From Andeanibacterium sp036384795 (GTDB lineage: Bacteria > Pseudomonadota > Alphaproteobacteria > Sphingomonadales > Sphingomonadaceae), in NCBI GenBank assembly GCA_036384795.1, contig DASVLP010000014.1, positions 62,001 through 126,000 of the forward strand: 64,000 nt of DNA, written 5' to 3'. Position 1 is the stretch's first letter. The number at the start of each line of letters is the position of its first letter. The notes below the pieces were generated by a model that was not told the origin of the DNA, made no database searches, and saw only the letters and a list, made by a program, of their open reading frames with translations. The position numbers were made by a program, and so were the translations under genes. Of this stretch, positions 1 through 7,945 are shown piece after piece.

Positions 1-265
1 CCGCCGCGGGATCGATCGATGGAGCCCGTCCCTGGTCGACGTCGGTCTCGAAAATCGCGCCTGCCGCGGTTGACGCGGTGCGCAGCGGACGGCGGGAACG
101 CCGGCACGCCAGCATGAAACCGTTGGTGGTGTTGAGCGTGCCGGTCGGCGCGGCAGTCTTGGCCTGCTTCGCCGCGATCCGCATCCGCTCATATATCAGC
201 AGGTCGGTACGTTCCCCCACTTCGCGCATCCGAGCGGCGATCCGCTCGAGCTTTTCATCGTCCAA
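1..265 (-). CDS. Hypothetical protein, 5' part only (runs off the window)
   Basis: The reading frame stays open from a TTG start at 265 to the window edge, about 88 codons. An AAGGAG ribosome-binding site sits 7 bases before this TTG, and the first 55 codons have the GC-rich third positions typical of the neighbours. The predicted start is LDDEKLERIAARMREVGER, which looks helical and charged. I recognise no family. The downstream half is richer in Arg and Ser and less convincing, so the gene could be shorter or not real. It would be transcribed away from the NTF2-like gene at 627. Confidence 0.35.
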   Translation of the reverse strand, partial: MDDEKLERIAARMREVGERTDLLIYERMRIAAKQAKTAAPTGTLNTTNGFMLACRRSRRPLRTASTAAGAIFETDVDQGRAPSIDPAA

Positions 266-626
266 CAGATATCTCCTTGAGCGCGCACCGATGATGTTGG
301 GCGCTGCGAGAAGGATGCTCGTTAGGACGCCAGGTTCCGGCTCCGCACGGGCAATGCGATAAGGAGTTGTCCGTAGGCGATGGCCGGGGCGCGCGTGCAG
401 CTCGGTCGGACTTCGCGCGACGGAAATCTTTCGGGCGGCTCGTCGTTCCACAGGACGCTTCGGGCCGCCTGACGCGCGCGTTCGCCGCTCAGATTGCGCG
501 CACAACCACCCGGTCGGGCGCCGCTTTCCCCCCGCGGCGCAACAGAGTCCAGCCGCGGTTCCACCACCGCCAACGGCAAGCGCGCGTGCTTGCGGTATTC
601 TCCAGCGAACGAACGGGAGAAGATCG
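266..626. other. Gene-free stretch between divergent genes
   Basis: About 360 bases between the edge-truncated minus-strand frame and the NTF2-like gene at 627. Short frames exist on both strands but none has a convincing ribosome-binding site or recognisable product. A GGGAGAAG ribosome-binding site lies just before the ATG at 627. I see no copy of the ACTAAAC motif found in other promoter gaps of this region. Confidence 0.5.
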
Positions 627-1181
627 ATGAAGTATTCCGCCCTGGTGATGCTGGCTGCGGCGCTGTTGCCGCTGGGTTCGGCAAGCGCGCAGAAGCCCAG
701 CCTGGAGCAGCGGCTGCAGCGGGTCGAGGACGAGCTTGCGATCAAGCGGGTGGTCCTGGAATACGCCGTCAAGCTCGATGCGCGCGACTTCGACGGCTAC
801 GTGGCGTTGTTCGCGAAAGACGGCACCTGGCAGAACGGCACCACGGTCAAGCACGGCCACGACGAGATCAGGCAGATGCTGGTCGGGATCTACGGCAATC
901 CGCCGCCGGGCTACGTCAACACCGACAGCTATCGGATCGTGTCGAACGTGCTGGTGGACATCGACGGCGACCATGCGACCGCCCATTCGCGCCAGCTGAC
1001 GATCATGCGCGGCGAGAACGGCACGCCGACCCCGCGGCTGAGCGGGATCTACGACGATGAGCTGGTCCGCGAGGATGGGGAGTGGAAGATCCTCCACCGG
1101 ATCGACCGCACGATCATGCCGAGCCCCGAGCAATGGCGCCAGCAGATGACCAATCTCAAAGCCACGCAGGACGGCAAATAA
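627..1181 (+). CDS. Exported SnoaL/NTF2-like protein, short subfamily
   Basis: 184 residues with a signal peptide ending near residue 21 (GSASA before Q), so probably periplasmic. The rest is one SnoaL-like domain of the NTF2 superfamily, a cone-shaped alpha+beta fold used by cofactor-free lyases, isomerases and dehydrochlorinases. Visible marks are an N-terminal helix rich in L, E and R, the LDARDFDGYVALFAKDG segment, and the strand pair with ELVREDGEWKILH. It resembles the cytoplasmic protein at 11879 and the lipoprotein at 17403 more than the longer NTF2-like proteins nearby. It is convergent with the exported trio ending at 1243. A GGGAGAAG ribosome-binding site supports the ATG. Family assignment is firm; the reaction is unknown. 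Confidence 0.85.
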   Translation: MKYSALVMLAAALLPLGSASAQKPSLEQRLQRVEDELAIKRVVLEYAVKLDARDFDGYVALFAKDGTWQNGTTVKHGHDEIRQMLVGIYGNPPPGYVNTDSYRIVSNVLVDIDGDHATAHSRQLTIMRGENGTPTPRLSGIYDDELVREDGEWKILHRIDRTIMPSPEQWRQQMTNLKATQDGK

Positions 1182-1206
1182 GCGAAACCGAGAATCAGAA
1201 CGGCCA

Positions 1207-1234
1207 CCGCGGAACGATAAGTTTCGTTCCGCGG
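1207..1234. terminator. Perfect hairpin between convergent genes
   Basis: CCGCGGAACGA (1207-1217) and TCGTTCCGCGG (1224-1234) form an 11-bp perfect stem with a 6-base loop, in the 61-base gap between two convergent genes. There is no T tract on either side. It may stop transcription from both directions or only stabilise 3' ends. Confidence 0.5.
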
Positions 1235-1242
1235 GGCGACGA

Positions 1243-2037
1243 TCAGTTCCGCGGCGGGGTGTAGATCGGCTGAGTCCCGTCGACCAGTTGCCCGACCTTC
1301 AGCGAATCCTGTTGTTCCTTGGTGCCCGGCGGCGCCTGGTAAGCGCCGACCGGCCCGCGGTCCGGAATGAACGGCTTGCCGGTCACCGGGTTCGGATAGT
1401 GGAACGGCACGATGTAGTAGGCCGGGTACGTCAGGTAGACGGTCGACGGCGGCAGGTCCGGCGGCGGGTCGAACTTGTCGGGCCAGGTGTTGTTCAGCGC
1501 GTTCTCGCCCCAGCCCTTCCAGCTGGTGTACATCGTGAACGGCCCGCTTTCGCGCTTGAACTTCCAGGTGCCGTTCTCTTTGACGAACTCGTCCTCGTAG
1601 AGCGGCAGGCCCCAGCCGCCGATGCTCATTACCCAGGCGCGGCTGCGCACCCACGCGGTCTTGCCGTCGGGCGAGATGTCGACGATCGGCTGGAACTGCA
1701 TGTGGTTGGCCAGCATGCCGTACTTGGGCCCGTCGGCTCCGAACGCGGTCTGCATGTATTCGAGCACGCGCTTCTTGCCGAGAAACAGCCCCTTGCCGCC
1801 GATTTCGAGCGTCGCGTCGTCCGCGAACAGTTCGGACAGCTGGGTCCACTGCCCCTTGTCGACGAAATAGCCGTAGACCCGCTGCAGCTTCTCGACCTGG
1901 TTCATGTCCTCGAGCCGGGTGATCCGGGTGTCGAGTTCGTCCAGGCGTTGTGCTGCCGTCTTCGGCGCCGCGTCCTGCGCGATGGCGGGGGTAGCGATAG
2001 TCGCCAGCAGGGCGGCCGCAATGAGGGTGCGCTTCAT
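1243..2037 (-). CDS. Exported NTF2-like protein, long subfamily 'C'
   Basis: 264 residues. The signal peptide ends at TPAIA-Q (about residue 21). An NTF2/SnoaL domain follows with the signature LQRVYGYFVDKGQW, then LFADDATLEIGG and NHMQFQP. A C-terminal extension of about 90 residues ends with VPFHYPNPVTGK. It is the last gene of a trio (2768, 2040, 1243), two bases after the preceding stop. It closely resembles the exported protein at 20185 and the second half of the cytoplasmic fusion at 9892, sharing LEIGG, GPFTMY or APFTMY, and YLTYP. Probably periplasmic. Known NTF2-fold enzymes in sphingomonads include LinA (dehydrochlorination) and LdpA (diarylpropane lyase), so a cofactor-free lyase or isomerase is plausible but unproven. 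The start is the ATG directly before the signal peptide; the frame continues upstream only as a shadow of the next gene. Confidence 0.85.
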   Translation of the reverse strand: MKRTLIAAALLATIATPAIAQDAAPKTAAQRLDELDTRITRLEDMNQVEKLQRVYGYFVDKGQWTQLSELFADDATLEIGGKGLFLGKKRVLEYMQTAFGADGPKYGMLANHMQFQPIVDISPDGKTAWVRSRAWVMSIGGWGLPLYEDEFVKENGTWKFKRESGPFTMYTSWKGWGENALNNTWPDKFDPPPDLPPSTVYLTYPAYYIVPFHYPNPVTGKPFIPDRGPVGAYQAPPGTKEQQDSLKVGQLVDGTQPIYTPPRN

Positions 2038-2039
2038 TG

Positions 2040-2771
2040 TCACTTCCTCCCCACCACGTCGTCGGGCGGTTCCGGGATGTCCTTCAACGACTTGCCGGTG
2101 ACCGGATGCTTGTAATCGAACGGCGGGATGTAGACCCCGGGCAGCGAGCGATAGACTTCGCTCGGCGGTCTGTCGGGCGGGAACAGCGCGCTGGGCCCCT
2201 GCATCGGGATCAGCGACTTCATCCAGCCCGCGTCGTAATCGGTCTCGGCGGTGACGTAGAAGTGGAGCTTGGAGATCTTCCACACGCCGCCCTGCTTCAC
2301 GTATTCGTTCTCGTACACGCCGACCCCCCAGATGCCGTTCTGACCGGGCTCGGCGAGCTGGATCATGCCCTGCCAGCGCGCCTTCGCGGTCATGCCGTCC
2401 TCCGCGACGGTGATCACCGGCTGGAGCAGCATGTGCGTGTTGAGGTGCCCCGCCGCGAGCCCCTGGGGCCCGAACAGCAGCATCGCGCGGCGGATATGCG
2501 GCACGCCGACATAGACCCCGCGCTGGCCGTACTCGAACGTGCCGTCGGAGGCGAACAAGTCGGCCGCCTGATCCCACAGACCTTTGTCGAAGTAATAGCC
2601 GTAAGTCGCCTGGAGGTTCTCGACCGCGTCCTGATCCTCGAGCAGTTCGACCCGGTGCTTGTAGGCGGCGAGGCGGGCGGCAAGGCTGCCGCTGTCTTGC
2701 GCCAAGGCCGGCGCCGAAGTGGCCGCGAGGCTCAGCGCCAGCGCGAGCACGATGGTCTTGCGGGCGCTCAT
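2040..2771 (-). CDS. Exported NTF2-like protein, long subfamily 'B'
   Basis: 243 residues with a signal peptide ending at APALA-Q (about residue 25), then an N-terminal helix and an NTF2-like domain with LQATYGYYFDKGLW, LFASDGTFEYGQRGVYVG and NTHMLLQP. The C-terminal extension ends with IPPFDYKHPVTGK. The start codon overlaps the stop of the upstream gene (ATGA), so translation is probably coupled. It pairs best by eye with the first half of the cytoplasmic fusion at 9892: both have GGVWKI, LHFYVT, a DYD-GW segment and PP-D-PP-EVY. Presumed periplasmic; reaction unknown. Confidence 0.85.
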   Translation of the reverse strand: MSARKTIVLALALSLAATSAPALAQDSGSLAARLAAYKHRVELLEDQDAVENLQATYGYYFDKGLWDQAADLFASDGTFEYGQRGVYVGVPHIRRAMLLFGPQGLAAGHLNTHMLLQPVITVAEDGMTAKARWQGMIQLAEPGQNGIWGVGVYENEYVKQGGVWKISKLHFYVTAETDYDAGWMKSLIPMQGPSALFPPDRPPSEVYRSLPGVYIPPFDYKHPVTGKSLKDIPEPPDDVVGRK

Positions 2772-3520
2772 TTCGAAGTCTCCACCGGCTTGCCGGTTAC
2801 CGGGTTCGGCGCGTGAAACGGCGGCACGAACGTGTCGGGGAACGGCTTGTAGGTCACCGTCGGCGCTCGGTCGGGCGGGAAGTCGATGCTCGCTTGGCTG
2901 CGCACCAGGCCCTCGCCCGGCTTCAGCCGCGCCCAGCCTTTCTCGTATGGGGCGACGAAGTTCACGTAGAGGTGCAGCGACTTGATCCGCCAGATCCCGT
3001 CCGCGCCCTTTTCGTAAGTGTTCTCGTAAGTCCCGTCGCGCCATTCGGCGTGCTTTTTGTACTGGCCGAGCATGCCGAGGTCGCGCCAGCGGGCTTTCGC
3101 GGTGCGGCCGTCGGGGGACACGTCCACCACCGGCTGCAGCGTGACGAACTCGTTGAGCTCGCCGTAGATCAGCCCCGGCTGCCCGCCGCCGAGCTTCTCC
3201 AGGTAATCGTGCACGCGCTGCTTGCCGACGTACACCCCGTCGAGGCCGATCTCGGCCGTGCCGTCGTCGGCGAACAGGTCGGCGGCGTCCTGCCACAGGC
3301 CGCGGTCGACGTAGTAGCCGAACGCGCGCTGCAGTTTCTTCACCGCGCGGGTCGCTTCGAGCTTCTCGACCCTGAGCGTCAGCGCATCGATCTCGGTGTT
3401 GATCCGCGCGTCGTCCCTGGACTGCGCCAGCGCCGGCTGTGGCGCCCACAGCAGGGCCAAGCCGATCGCTAATGCCGCCAGCGGCCTCGCGTGAGTGGGT
3501 GTCGTCGAAAAGTGTCCCAT
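2768..3520 (-). CDS. Exported NTF2-like protein, long subfamily 'A'
   Basis: 250 residues and first gene of the exported trio. The signal peptide is long (about 32 residues, ending QPALA-Q). The NTF2-like domain has LQRAFGYYVDRGLW, LFADDGTAEIGLDGVYVG and NEFVTLQP, and the tail ends in PPFHAPNPVTGKP. It pairs with the cytoplasmic protein at 11226: both share GQY--HAEW, NFVAPYE-GWA-LKP-EG and FPPDR/LPPDR segments. AAGGGGCG precedes the ATG. A 9-bp inverted repeat lies 30-62 bases upstream, and an AraC-type gene lies beyond it on the same strand, suggesting local control. Presumed periplasmic; reaction unknown. Confidence 0.85.
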   Translation of the reverse strand: MGHFSTTPTHARPLAALAIGLALLWAPQPALAQSRDDARINTEIDALTLRVEKLEATRAVKKLQRAFGYYVDRGLWQDAADLFADDGTAEIGLDGVYVGKQRVHDYLEKLGGGQPGLIYGELNEFVTLQPVVDVSPDGRTAKARWRDLGMLGQYKKHAEWRDGTYENTYEKGADGIWRIKSLHLYVNFVAPYEKGWARLKPGEGLVRSQASIDFPPDRAPTVTYKPFPDTFVPPFHAPNPVTGKPVETSK

Positions 3521-3549
3521 CGCCCCTTCCCGTGCCTCCCGGACTGCAG

Positions 3550-3582
3550 CCGGTTTAGCAGCATGTTAGTTCACTAAACCGG
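3550..3582. promoter_or_regulatory. Candidate operator: inverted repeat around ACTAAAC
   Basis: CCGGTTTAG (3550-3558) and CTAAACCGG (3574-3582) are a perfect 9-bp inverted repeat with a 15-base spacer, located 30-62 bases before the start of the exported NTF2 trio. The half-site recurs in several other promoter gaps of the region. It is not followed by a T tract, so a terminator is unlikely. Confidence 0.6.
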
Positions 3583-3662
3583 CGTGAAAAGGGCGCCGGC
3601 TGGACCCATGTGGAACCGCGGCTTGACTATGCTGCTGGCGAGGCTCGCGGACAAGCCTTCGC

Positions 3663-4622
3663 TCAGTTCAGGCGCCACTGCCCGGGGGTGACCGAGAACC
3701 GCCGCTTGAACGCGCGGGTGAAATGGGCGGCGTCTTCGAAGCCGTTGGCAAACGCGATCTGCGCGATCGAGTGATTGGCCCGGTGAGGGGCGCGCAAGTC
3801 CGCAGCGGCCTGCTCGAGGCGACGGCTCCACAAGTGGCTGGCGATCGAATGGCCCACGGTATCCTGCATCAGCTGATCGAGCCGCCGGCGGCTGATCCGC
3901 TGGTCCTGCGCGACCGTTTCGGCAGTCAGCCCGGCGACCGAGAGGTTGAGCTCGATGAATTCCAGCGCGCGCCGCACGCGCCAATGCTCGCTCGGCGGCG
4001 GCTGCGACGAAGGCCCGGCGGCGCCGAGCAACTGGATGATCCCGTTCATCACCGCGCTGCGCTGCACCTCGCCGAGTGGCGCCGCATCGTGAGACAGGCG
4101 CAAGAGCAGATTGGCGAACAACCGGGTTCCGGGATCGGTCGAAGAGAACACGCGCGTGTAGAGTCGCTCGAACCGGGGATGGCGGCTGAGCACCGCGGCG
4201 CGCGGCAGCCGGACGATCACCATCCCGGTCGGCCCTTCCGTCAGCAGCCGGAACGCCTTGGTCTCGTCGATCATGCACAGCTCGCCCTCGTTCAGCAGGC
4301 AGGCGTGCCCGGCCTGGCTGGCGAGCGTCGAGCCCTTGAGCTGCAGCATCAGCGAGAAGTGCGGGCAGCCAGGGCCGCCGCGGGGCGGAAAATAGCTGAC
4401 GTCTGCCGCCGCGGATTCGATCTGGAACAATTCGCCCGCGCCCATCTGGATGCGCTTGATCGATCCATGCCGCGGGCCCTGTTCGGTCAGTTTGACGTTG
4501 AGGCCGGGGAAATTGTCGCGCACGGCCACGTCCCAGGTCAACGTGCGTTGCCCCTGTTCGATTTCGCTGCGATCGACAAGCGGATGGGAAAAATCGCCAT
4601 CCAGCCCTTCCAGTTGCGGCAA
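3663..4622 (-). CDS. AraC/XylS-family transcriptional regulator
   Basis: About 319 residues from the preferred TTG start at 4622, which has GGAGAGG four bases upstream. A longer GTG start at 4733 would add 37 residues with atypical AT-rich codons and would place an ACTAAAC motif inside the gene, so I prefer the shorter form. The N-terminal two thirds resemble an AraC-binding-like sensor domain. The C-terminal 100 residues form two helix-turn-helix motifs with the usual signature: IAQIAFANGFEDAAHFTRAF followed by F-V-PGQWR. It lies upstream of the exported NTF2 trio on the same strand and divergent from the PQQ dehydrogenase, so it probably controls one or both. Effector unknown. Confidence 0.85.
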   Translation of the reverse strand: MPQLEGLDGDFSHPLVDRSEIEQGQRTLTWDVAVRDNFPGLNVKLTEQGPRHGSIKRIQMGAGELFQIESAAADVSYFPPRGGPGCPHFSLMLQLKGSTLASQAGHACLLNEGELCMIDETKAFRLLTEGPTGMVIVRLPRAAVLSRHPRFERLYTRVFSSTDPGTRLFANLLLRLSHDAAPLGEVQRSAVMNGIIQLLGAAGPSSQPPPSEHWRVRRALEFIELNLSVAGLTAETVAQDQRISRRRLDQLMQDTVGHSIASHLWSRRLEQAAADLRAPHRANHSIAQIAFANGFEDAAHFTRAFKRRFSVTPGQWRLN

Positions 4623-4677
4623 GCTCCCTCTCCAACCGAGACAACGTCTGTTTGTTTTCGAGTGGATATGGAAAGCT

Positions 4678-4688
4678 ACTAAACTAGG
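4678..4688. promoter_or_regulatory. ACTAAAC motif upstream of PQQ dehydrogenase
   Basis: ACTAAACTAGG lies in the divergent gap between the AraC gene (if it starts at 4622) and the PQQ dehydrogenase, 172 bases before the latter's ATG. It matches the half-site seen at 3574, 17081, 17274, 23852 and 23936. Confidence 0.45.
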
Positions 4689-4849
4689 CAAGCCTTCAAC
4701 GACTTTCCCCGAAACGAGGTGCCAAAATACCACTCCCGCAGCGGCGCAGTTAAGTTCCGATGGAGCAGCGCCTAGATGAACGGGAACGTGAGCTAAACCG
4801 ACGGTCTCGCGAGGCCGCCGGTGAGGTCACCAGCCAACTCGAGAGGACC

Positions 4850-7003
4850 ATGGCGATCAAATACAACTCATCGATGCTGCGCCGCACCGCCGCCGCGGTC
4901 GCGGCTGCGGCCGCGGCCGCCCTGTTGATCGCCAACCAGGGCGCCAGCGGTCCTGCCGCGGTCAACGCCGAGCGGTTGCGCAACGCCGACGCCCCGCAGA
5001 ACGCCGGCGATTGGATGAGCCACGGCCGCACCTCGAGCGAGCAGGATTTCAGCCCGCTCACCCAGATCAACGACAAGAACGTCCAGCGGCTCGGCCTCGC
5101 CTGGTACGCCGACCTGAACACCTACCGCGGGGTCGAGGCGACCCCGCTCGAGATCGACGGCGTGCTTTATAATGTATCCGCCTGGAGCATCGTCACCGCT
5201 TACGATGCGACCAACGGCAAAGTGCTGTGGACTTACGATCCCAAGGTGCCGACCGAGTATTCGCGCATCACCTGCTGCGGCCCGGTCAGCCGCGGGCTTG
5301 CGGCGTGGAAGGGCAAGATCTACCTCGGCGCGCTCGACGGCCGGCTGATCGCGCTCGATGCCCACGACGGCCACGTGGTGTGGAGCGCCAACACCGTCGA
5401 CAAGGGCCAGCCGATCACCATCACCGGCGCGCCGCGCGTCGCCGACGGCAATGTCGTGATCGGCAACTCCGGCGGCGACGTCGGTTCCCGCGGCTATATG
5501 TCCGCGTACGATGCCGAAACGGGCAAGCAGGTGTGGAAGTTCTACATCGTGCCGGGCGATCCCAAGAAGATGCCCGAAGGCGCCGCGTCGGATTCGGCGA
5601 TGCCGATGGCCGCCAAGACCTGGACCGGCGAATGGTGGAAGATGGGCGGCGGCGGCAACGACTGGGATTCGCTCGCCTACGATCCCGATCTCCACCTGGT
5701 CTATTTCGGCACCGGCAACGGCTCGCCGCACCCGTCGAAGTTCCGCAGCCCGGGCGGCGGCGACAACCTGTTCCTGTGCTCGATCGTCGCGGTCGACAGC
5801 CGCACCGGCCACTATAAATGGCACTACCAGGAGATTCCGGCCGAGGAGTGGGACTACGACTGCACTTCGCCGCTGATTCTCGCCAACATCAAGCTCGGCG
5901 GCAAGCCGCGCAAGGTGATCATGCATGCGCCGAAGGACGGCTTCTTCTACGTCCTCGACCGCACGAACGGAAAGCTGCTGTCGGCCAACAACTACATTCC
6001 GAACACCTGGGCCTCGCGGGTCGACCTGAAGACCGGGCGGCCGGTGATCAATCCCGACTCCTACCCGCAAGTGAAGCCACACCTGATCACCCCGGGGTAC
6101 GGCGGCGGCCACAACTGGAACCCGATGTCGTACAGCCCGCTGACCGGGCTGGTCTACATTCCGGTGCTGGAGGGCTACGCGGTCGAATCCGTGGTGCCGG
6201 AAGGACAGTTCAAGTACGAGCTGGGCAAGACGACGCTCAACGCCGGCTTCGGCAACTACCCCGAGCTCAGGAAGCAGCTCAATCAGGAAGCCGCCGACCG
6301 TGAGAAGGGCTACATGCTCGCATGGAACCCGGTGACGCAGAAGGAAGCGTTCCGCATCCCCTACCCGCACGCGGGCAACGGCGGCACGATGACGACGGCG
6401 GGCAACCTGTTGTTCGAAGGCACGATCAACAAGACTTTCGCCGCCTACCGCGCGGACAACGGCAAGAAGTTGTGGGAGATGCCGGTCGGCAGCGTGCCGG
6501 TCAGCGGCCCGATCACCTACATGGTGAAGGGCAAGCAGTACGTCGCGGTGAACGCCGGCTGGAACAGCGCGATCGTCTCGAAGCTGACCAACCCCGACGG
6601 TTCGCCGTTCAGCTATGCGCCCGCGCGGCTGCTGGTGTTCGCCCTCGATGCGAAGGGCGTGGCGCTGCCGCCGGCTCCCCCCTCGGCGGAGATCCCGCCG
6701 CCGCCGACCACCCGGGTCGACCCCAACCAGCGCGCCGCGGGCGAGGCGCTCTACGTCCGCAACTGCCAGAGCTGCCATGGGCCCAATGCCCACGGCGGGG
6801 TCAAGGACTTGCGGCACATGACCGCCGAGACCCATGCGGACTTCCTCAACATCGTGCTTGGCGGCAAGCGGGCCGCGCTCGGAATGCCGAACTTTGGAGA
6901 CCGGCTGACCAAAGAGCAGGCCGAAGCGATCCACGCCTATCTAATCGCGCGCGCGCAGGAAGACTGGCAGCCAGTGATCGGCGCGGAGCAGAAGCAGAAG
7001 TAA
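4850..7003 (+). CDS. PQQ-dependent alcohol dehydrogenase with fused cytochrome c (quinohaemoprotein)
   Basis: 717 residues. After an Ala-rich signal peptide comes an eight-bladed propeller of the methanol/ethanol dehydrogenase type, then a proline-rich linker and a cytochrome c domain. Visible features are the vicinal Cys142-Cys143 pair typical of PQQ pockets, GTGNGSP (metal-ligand Asn), the catalytic segment EEWDYD with Asp335, and haem motif CQSCH at 639-643. Asp337, two residues after the catalytic Asp, is the position that marks lanthanide-using members of the family; calcium-using MxaF has Ala there. It should oxidise an alcohol (or aldehyde) in the periplasm and pass electrons to its own haem and then the respiratory chain. 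No PQQ biosynthesis genes are in the window. The start has GAGAGG four bases upstream; an upstream in-frame start would put 30 charged residues before the signal peptide. Confidence 0.92.
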   Translation: MAIKYNSSMLRRTAAAVAAAAAAALLIANQGASGPAAVNAERLRNADAPQNAGDWMSHGRTSSEQDFSPLTQINDKNVQRLGLAWYADLNTYRGVEATPLEIDGVLYNVSAWSIVTAYDATNGKVLWTYDPKVPTEYSRITCCGPVSRGLAAWKGKIYLGALDGRLIALDAHDGHVVWSANTVDKGQPITITGAPRVADGNVVIGNSGGDVGSRGYMSAYDAETGKQVWKFYIVPGDPKKMPEGAASDSAMPMAAKTWTGEWWKMGGGGNDWDSLAYDPDLHLVYFGTGNGSPHPSKFRSPGGGDNLFLCSIVAVDSRTGHYKWHYQEIPAEEWDYDCTSPLILANIKLGGKPRKVIMHAPKDGFFYVLDRTNGKLLSANNYIPNTWASRVDLKTGRPVINPDSYPQVKPHLITPGYGGGHNWNPMSYSPLTGLVYIPVLEGYAVESVVPEGQFKYELGKTTLNAGFGNYPELRKQLNQEAADREKGYMLAWNPVTQKEAFRIPYPHAGNGGTMTTAGNLLFEGTINKTFAAYRADNGKKLWEMPVGSVPVSGPITYMVKGKQYVAVNAGWNSAIVSKLTNPDGSPFSYAPARLLVFALDAKGVALPPAPPSAEIPPPPTTRVDPNQRAAGEALYVRNCQSCHGPNAHGGVKDLRHMTAETHADFLNIVLGGKRAALGMPNFGDRLTKEQAEAIHAYLIARAQEDWQPVIGAEQKQK

Positions 7004-7011
7004 CCGAAGCC

Positions 7012-7048
7012 GCCGCCGCCGGCCCCGAGATTCGGGGTCGGCGGCGGC
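7012..7048. terminator. Strong hairpin between convergent genes
   Basis: Positions 7012-7028 and 7032-7048 pair over 17 positions (one G-U in RNA) with a 3-base loop, nine bases after the PQQ dehydrogenase stop and just before the convergent AraC gene end. There is no T tract, so it may act as a bidirectional terminator or 3'-end stabiliser. Confidence 0.55.
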
Positions 7049-7054
7049 CGGCTG

Positions 7055-7945
7055 TCAGCCCGCCAGGACCTGCCGCCGATATACCCGCGGGCACTCGCCG
7101 AACCGCGCGCGGAAGCTGCGGCTGAAATGCGCGGTGTTGCTGAAACCGCAATCGAACGCGATCTCGGTGATCGAACGGTCGGCCAGTTCCGGTTGCGACA
7201 GGCGGGCGCGGCACAGCTCCAGCCGCTGCGACCAGATGTACTGGTTGAGGGTCTCCGCTTCGTCGCTGAACACTTTGTGCAGATAGCGCTTGGTGCACCG
7301 CATCCGCTCGGCAATGCGCTCGATCGTCAGCTCCGGGTCGGCGAGGTTGCGCCGGATGTAGGATTGGATCCGCGCGCGTACCGTCTCGCGCACGCTCTCG
7401 CCGCGCCGGGTGCAGAACTGCTCGATCAGCGCCAGCTTGGCGAGCTCGATCGCCGCATCGCCCAGCGCGTCGGCCACGCTGTCGCCGAATTGCCCTTGCT
7501 GCTTCAGGCACGAACGCGCCAGTTCAAGACACATCCGCGAAGCACCCCGCAGCGGCTGCGCGGCGAACGTGCGCACGTGGACCTGGCTTGCCAGGCCACG
7601 CGACAGGCGCTCGGCGGCGAACGACAGCGAAAAGACCTCGCCTCCGCGTTCGACTTCCACCGCGCCGGCCCCTTTGAGTGCGGACCAGTGGCCGGCTTGC
7701 AATTCCGCCGGACGCCCCGCCACGATCATGCGTGAGCGGGCCGCGAGCTGGAACAGCAGGCGATAGCTCTGCGCCCTCTCGGGGTGGATCGCGCCCAATC
7801 CCTGGACCCGTTCGATGACCACCGATCCCAGCGCGATCCGCTGCCGCTCGCACGGGATGAACAGCTCGCCGCCGCGCCGCAACGCGTGCCGCGGGTTCGG
7901 AAAGACAGCCGAGGCCGTCGCCGCCGCGCGCATGCCCACGCCCAT
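7055..7945 (-). CDS. AraC-family transcriptional regulator
   Basis: 296 residues from the ATG at 7945, which overlaps the stop of the preceding gene (TGATG) behind GGAGAAGG; a GTG three bases earlier is equally possible. The N-terminal half looks like the ligand-binding-like domain of FeaR/AraC-type activators. The C-terminal part carries two helix-turn-helix units: LTIERIAERMRCTKRYLHKVF and ITEIAFDCGFSNTAHFSRSF, then FGECPRVYRR. It is the last gene of the cytoplasmic NTF2-MFS operon, so it is probably made together with it and may autoregulate. It is distinct from the AraC protein at 3663. Effector unknown. Confidence 0.88.
   Translation of the reverse strand: MGVGMRAAATASAVFPNPRHALRRGGELFIPCERQRIALGSVVIERVQGLGAIHPERAQSYRLLFQLAARSRMIVAGRPAELQAGHWSALKGAGAVEVERGGEVFSLSFAAERLSRGLASQVHVRTFAAQPLRGASRMCLELARSCLKQQGQFGDSVADALGDAAIELAKLALIEQFCTRRGESVRETVRARIQSYIRRNLADPELTIERIAERMRCTKRYLHKVFSDEAETLNQYIWSQRLELCRARLSQPELADRSITEIAFDCGFSNTAHFSRSFRARFGECPRVYRRQVLAG

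Noticed and set aside
4868..6934. 688-codon open frame on the minus strand opposite the PQQ dehydrogenase
   Set aside because: It is the mirror of a clearly recognised gene in GC-rich DNA, is rich in Arg, Val, Gly and Asp, and has no recognisable domain or ribosome-binding site.
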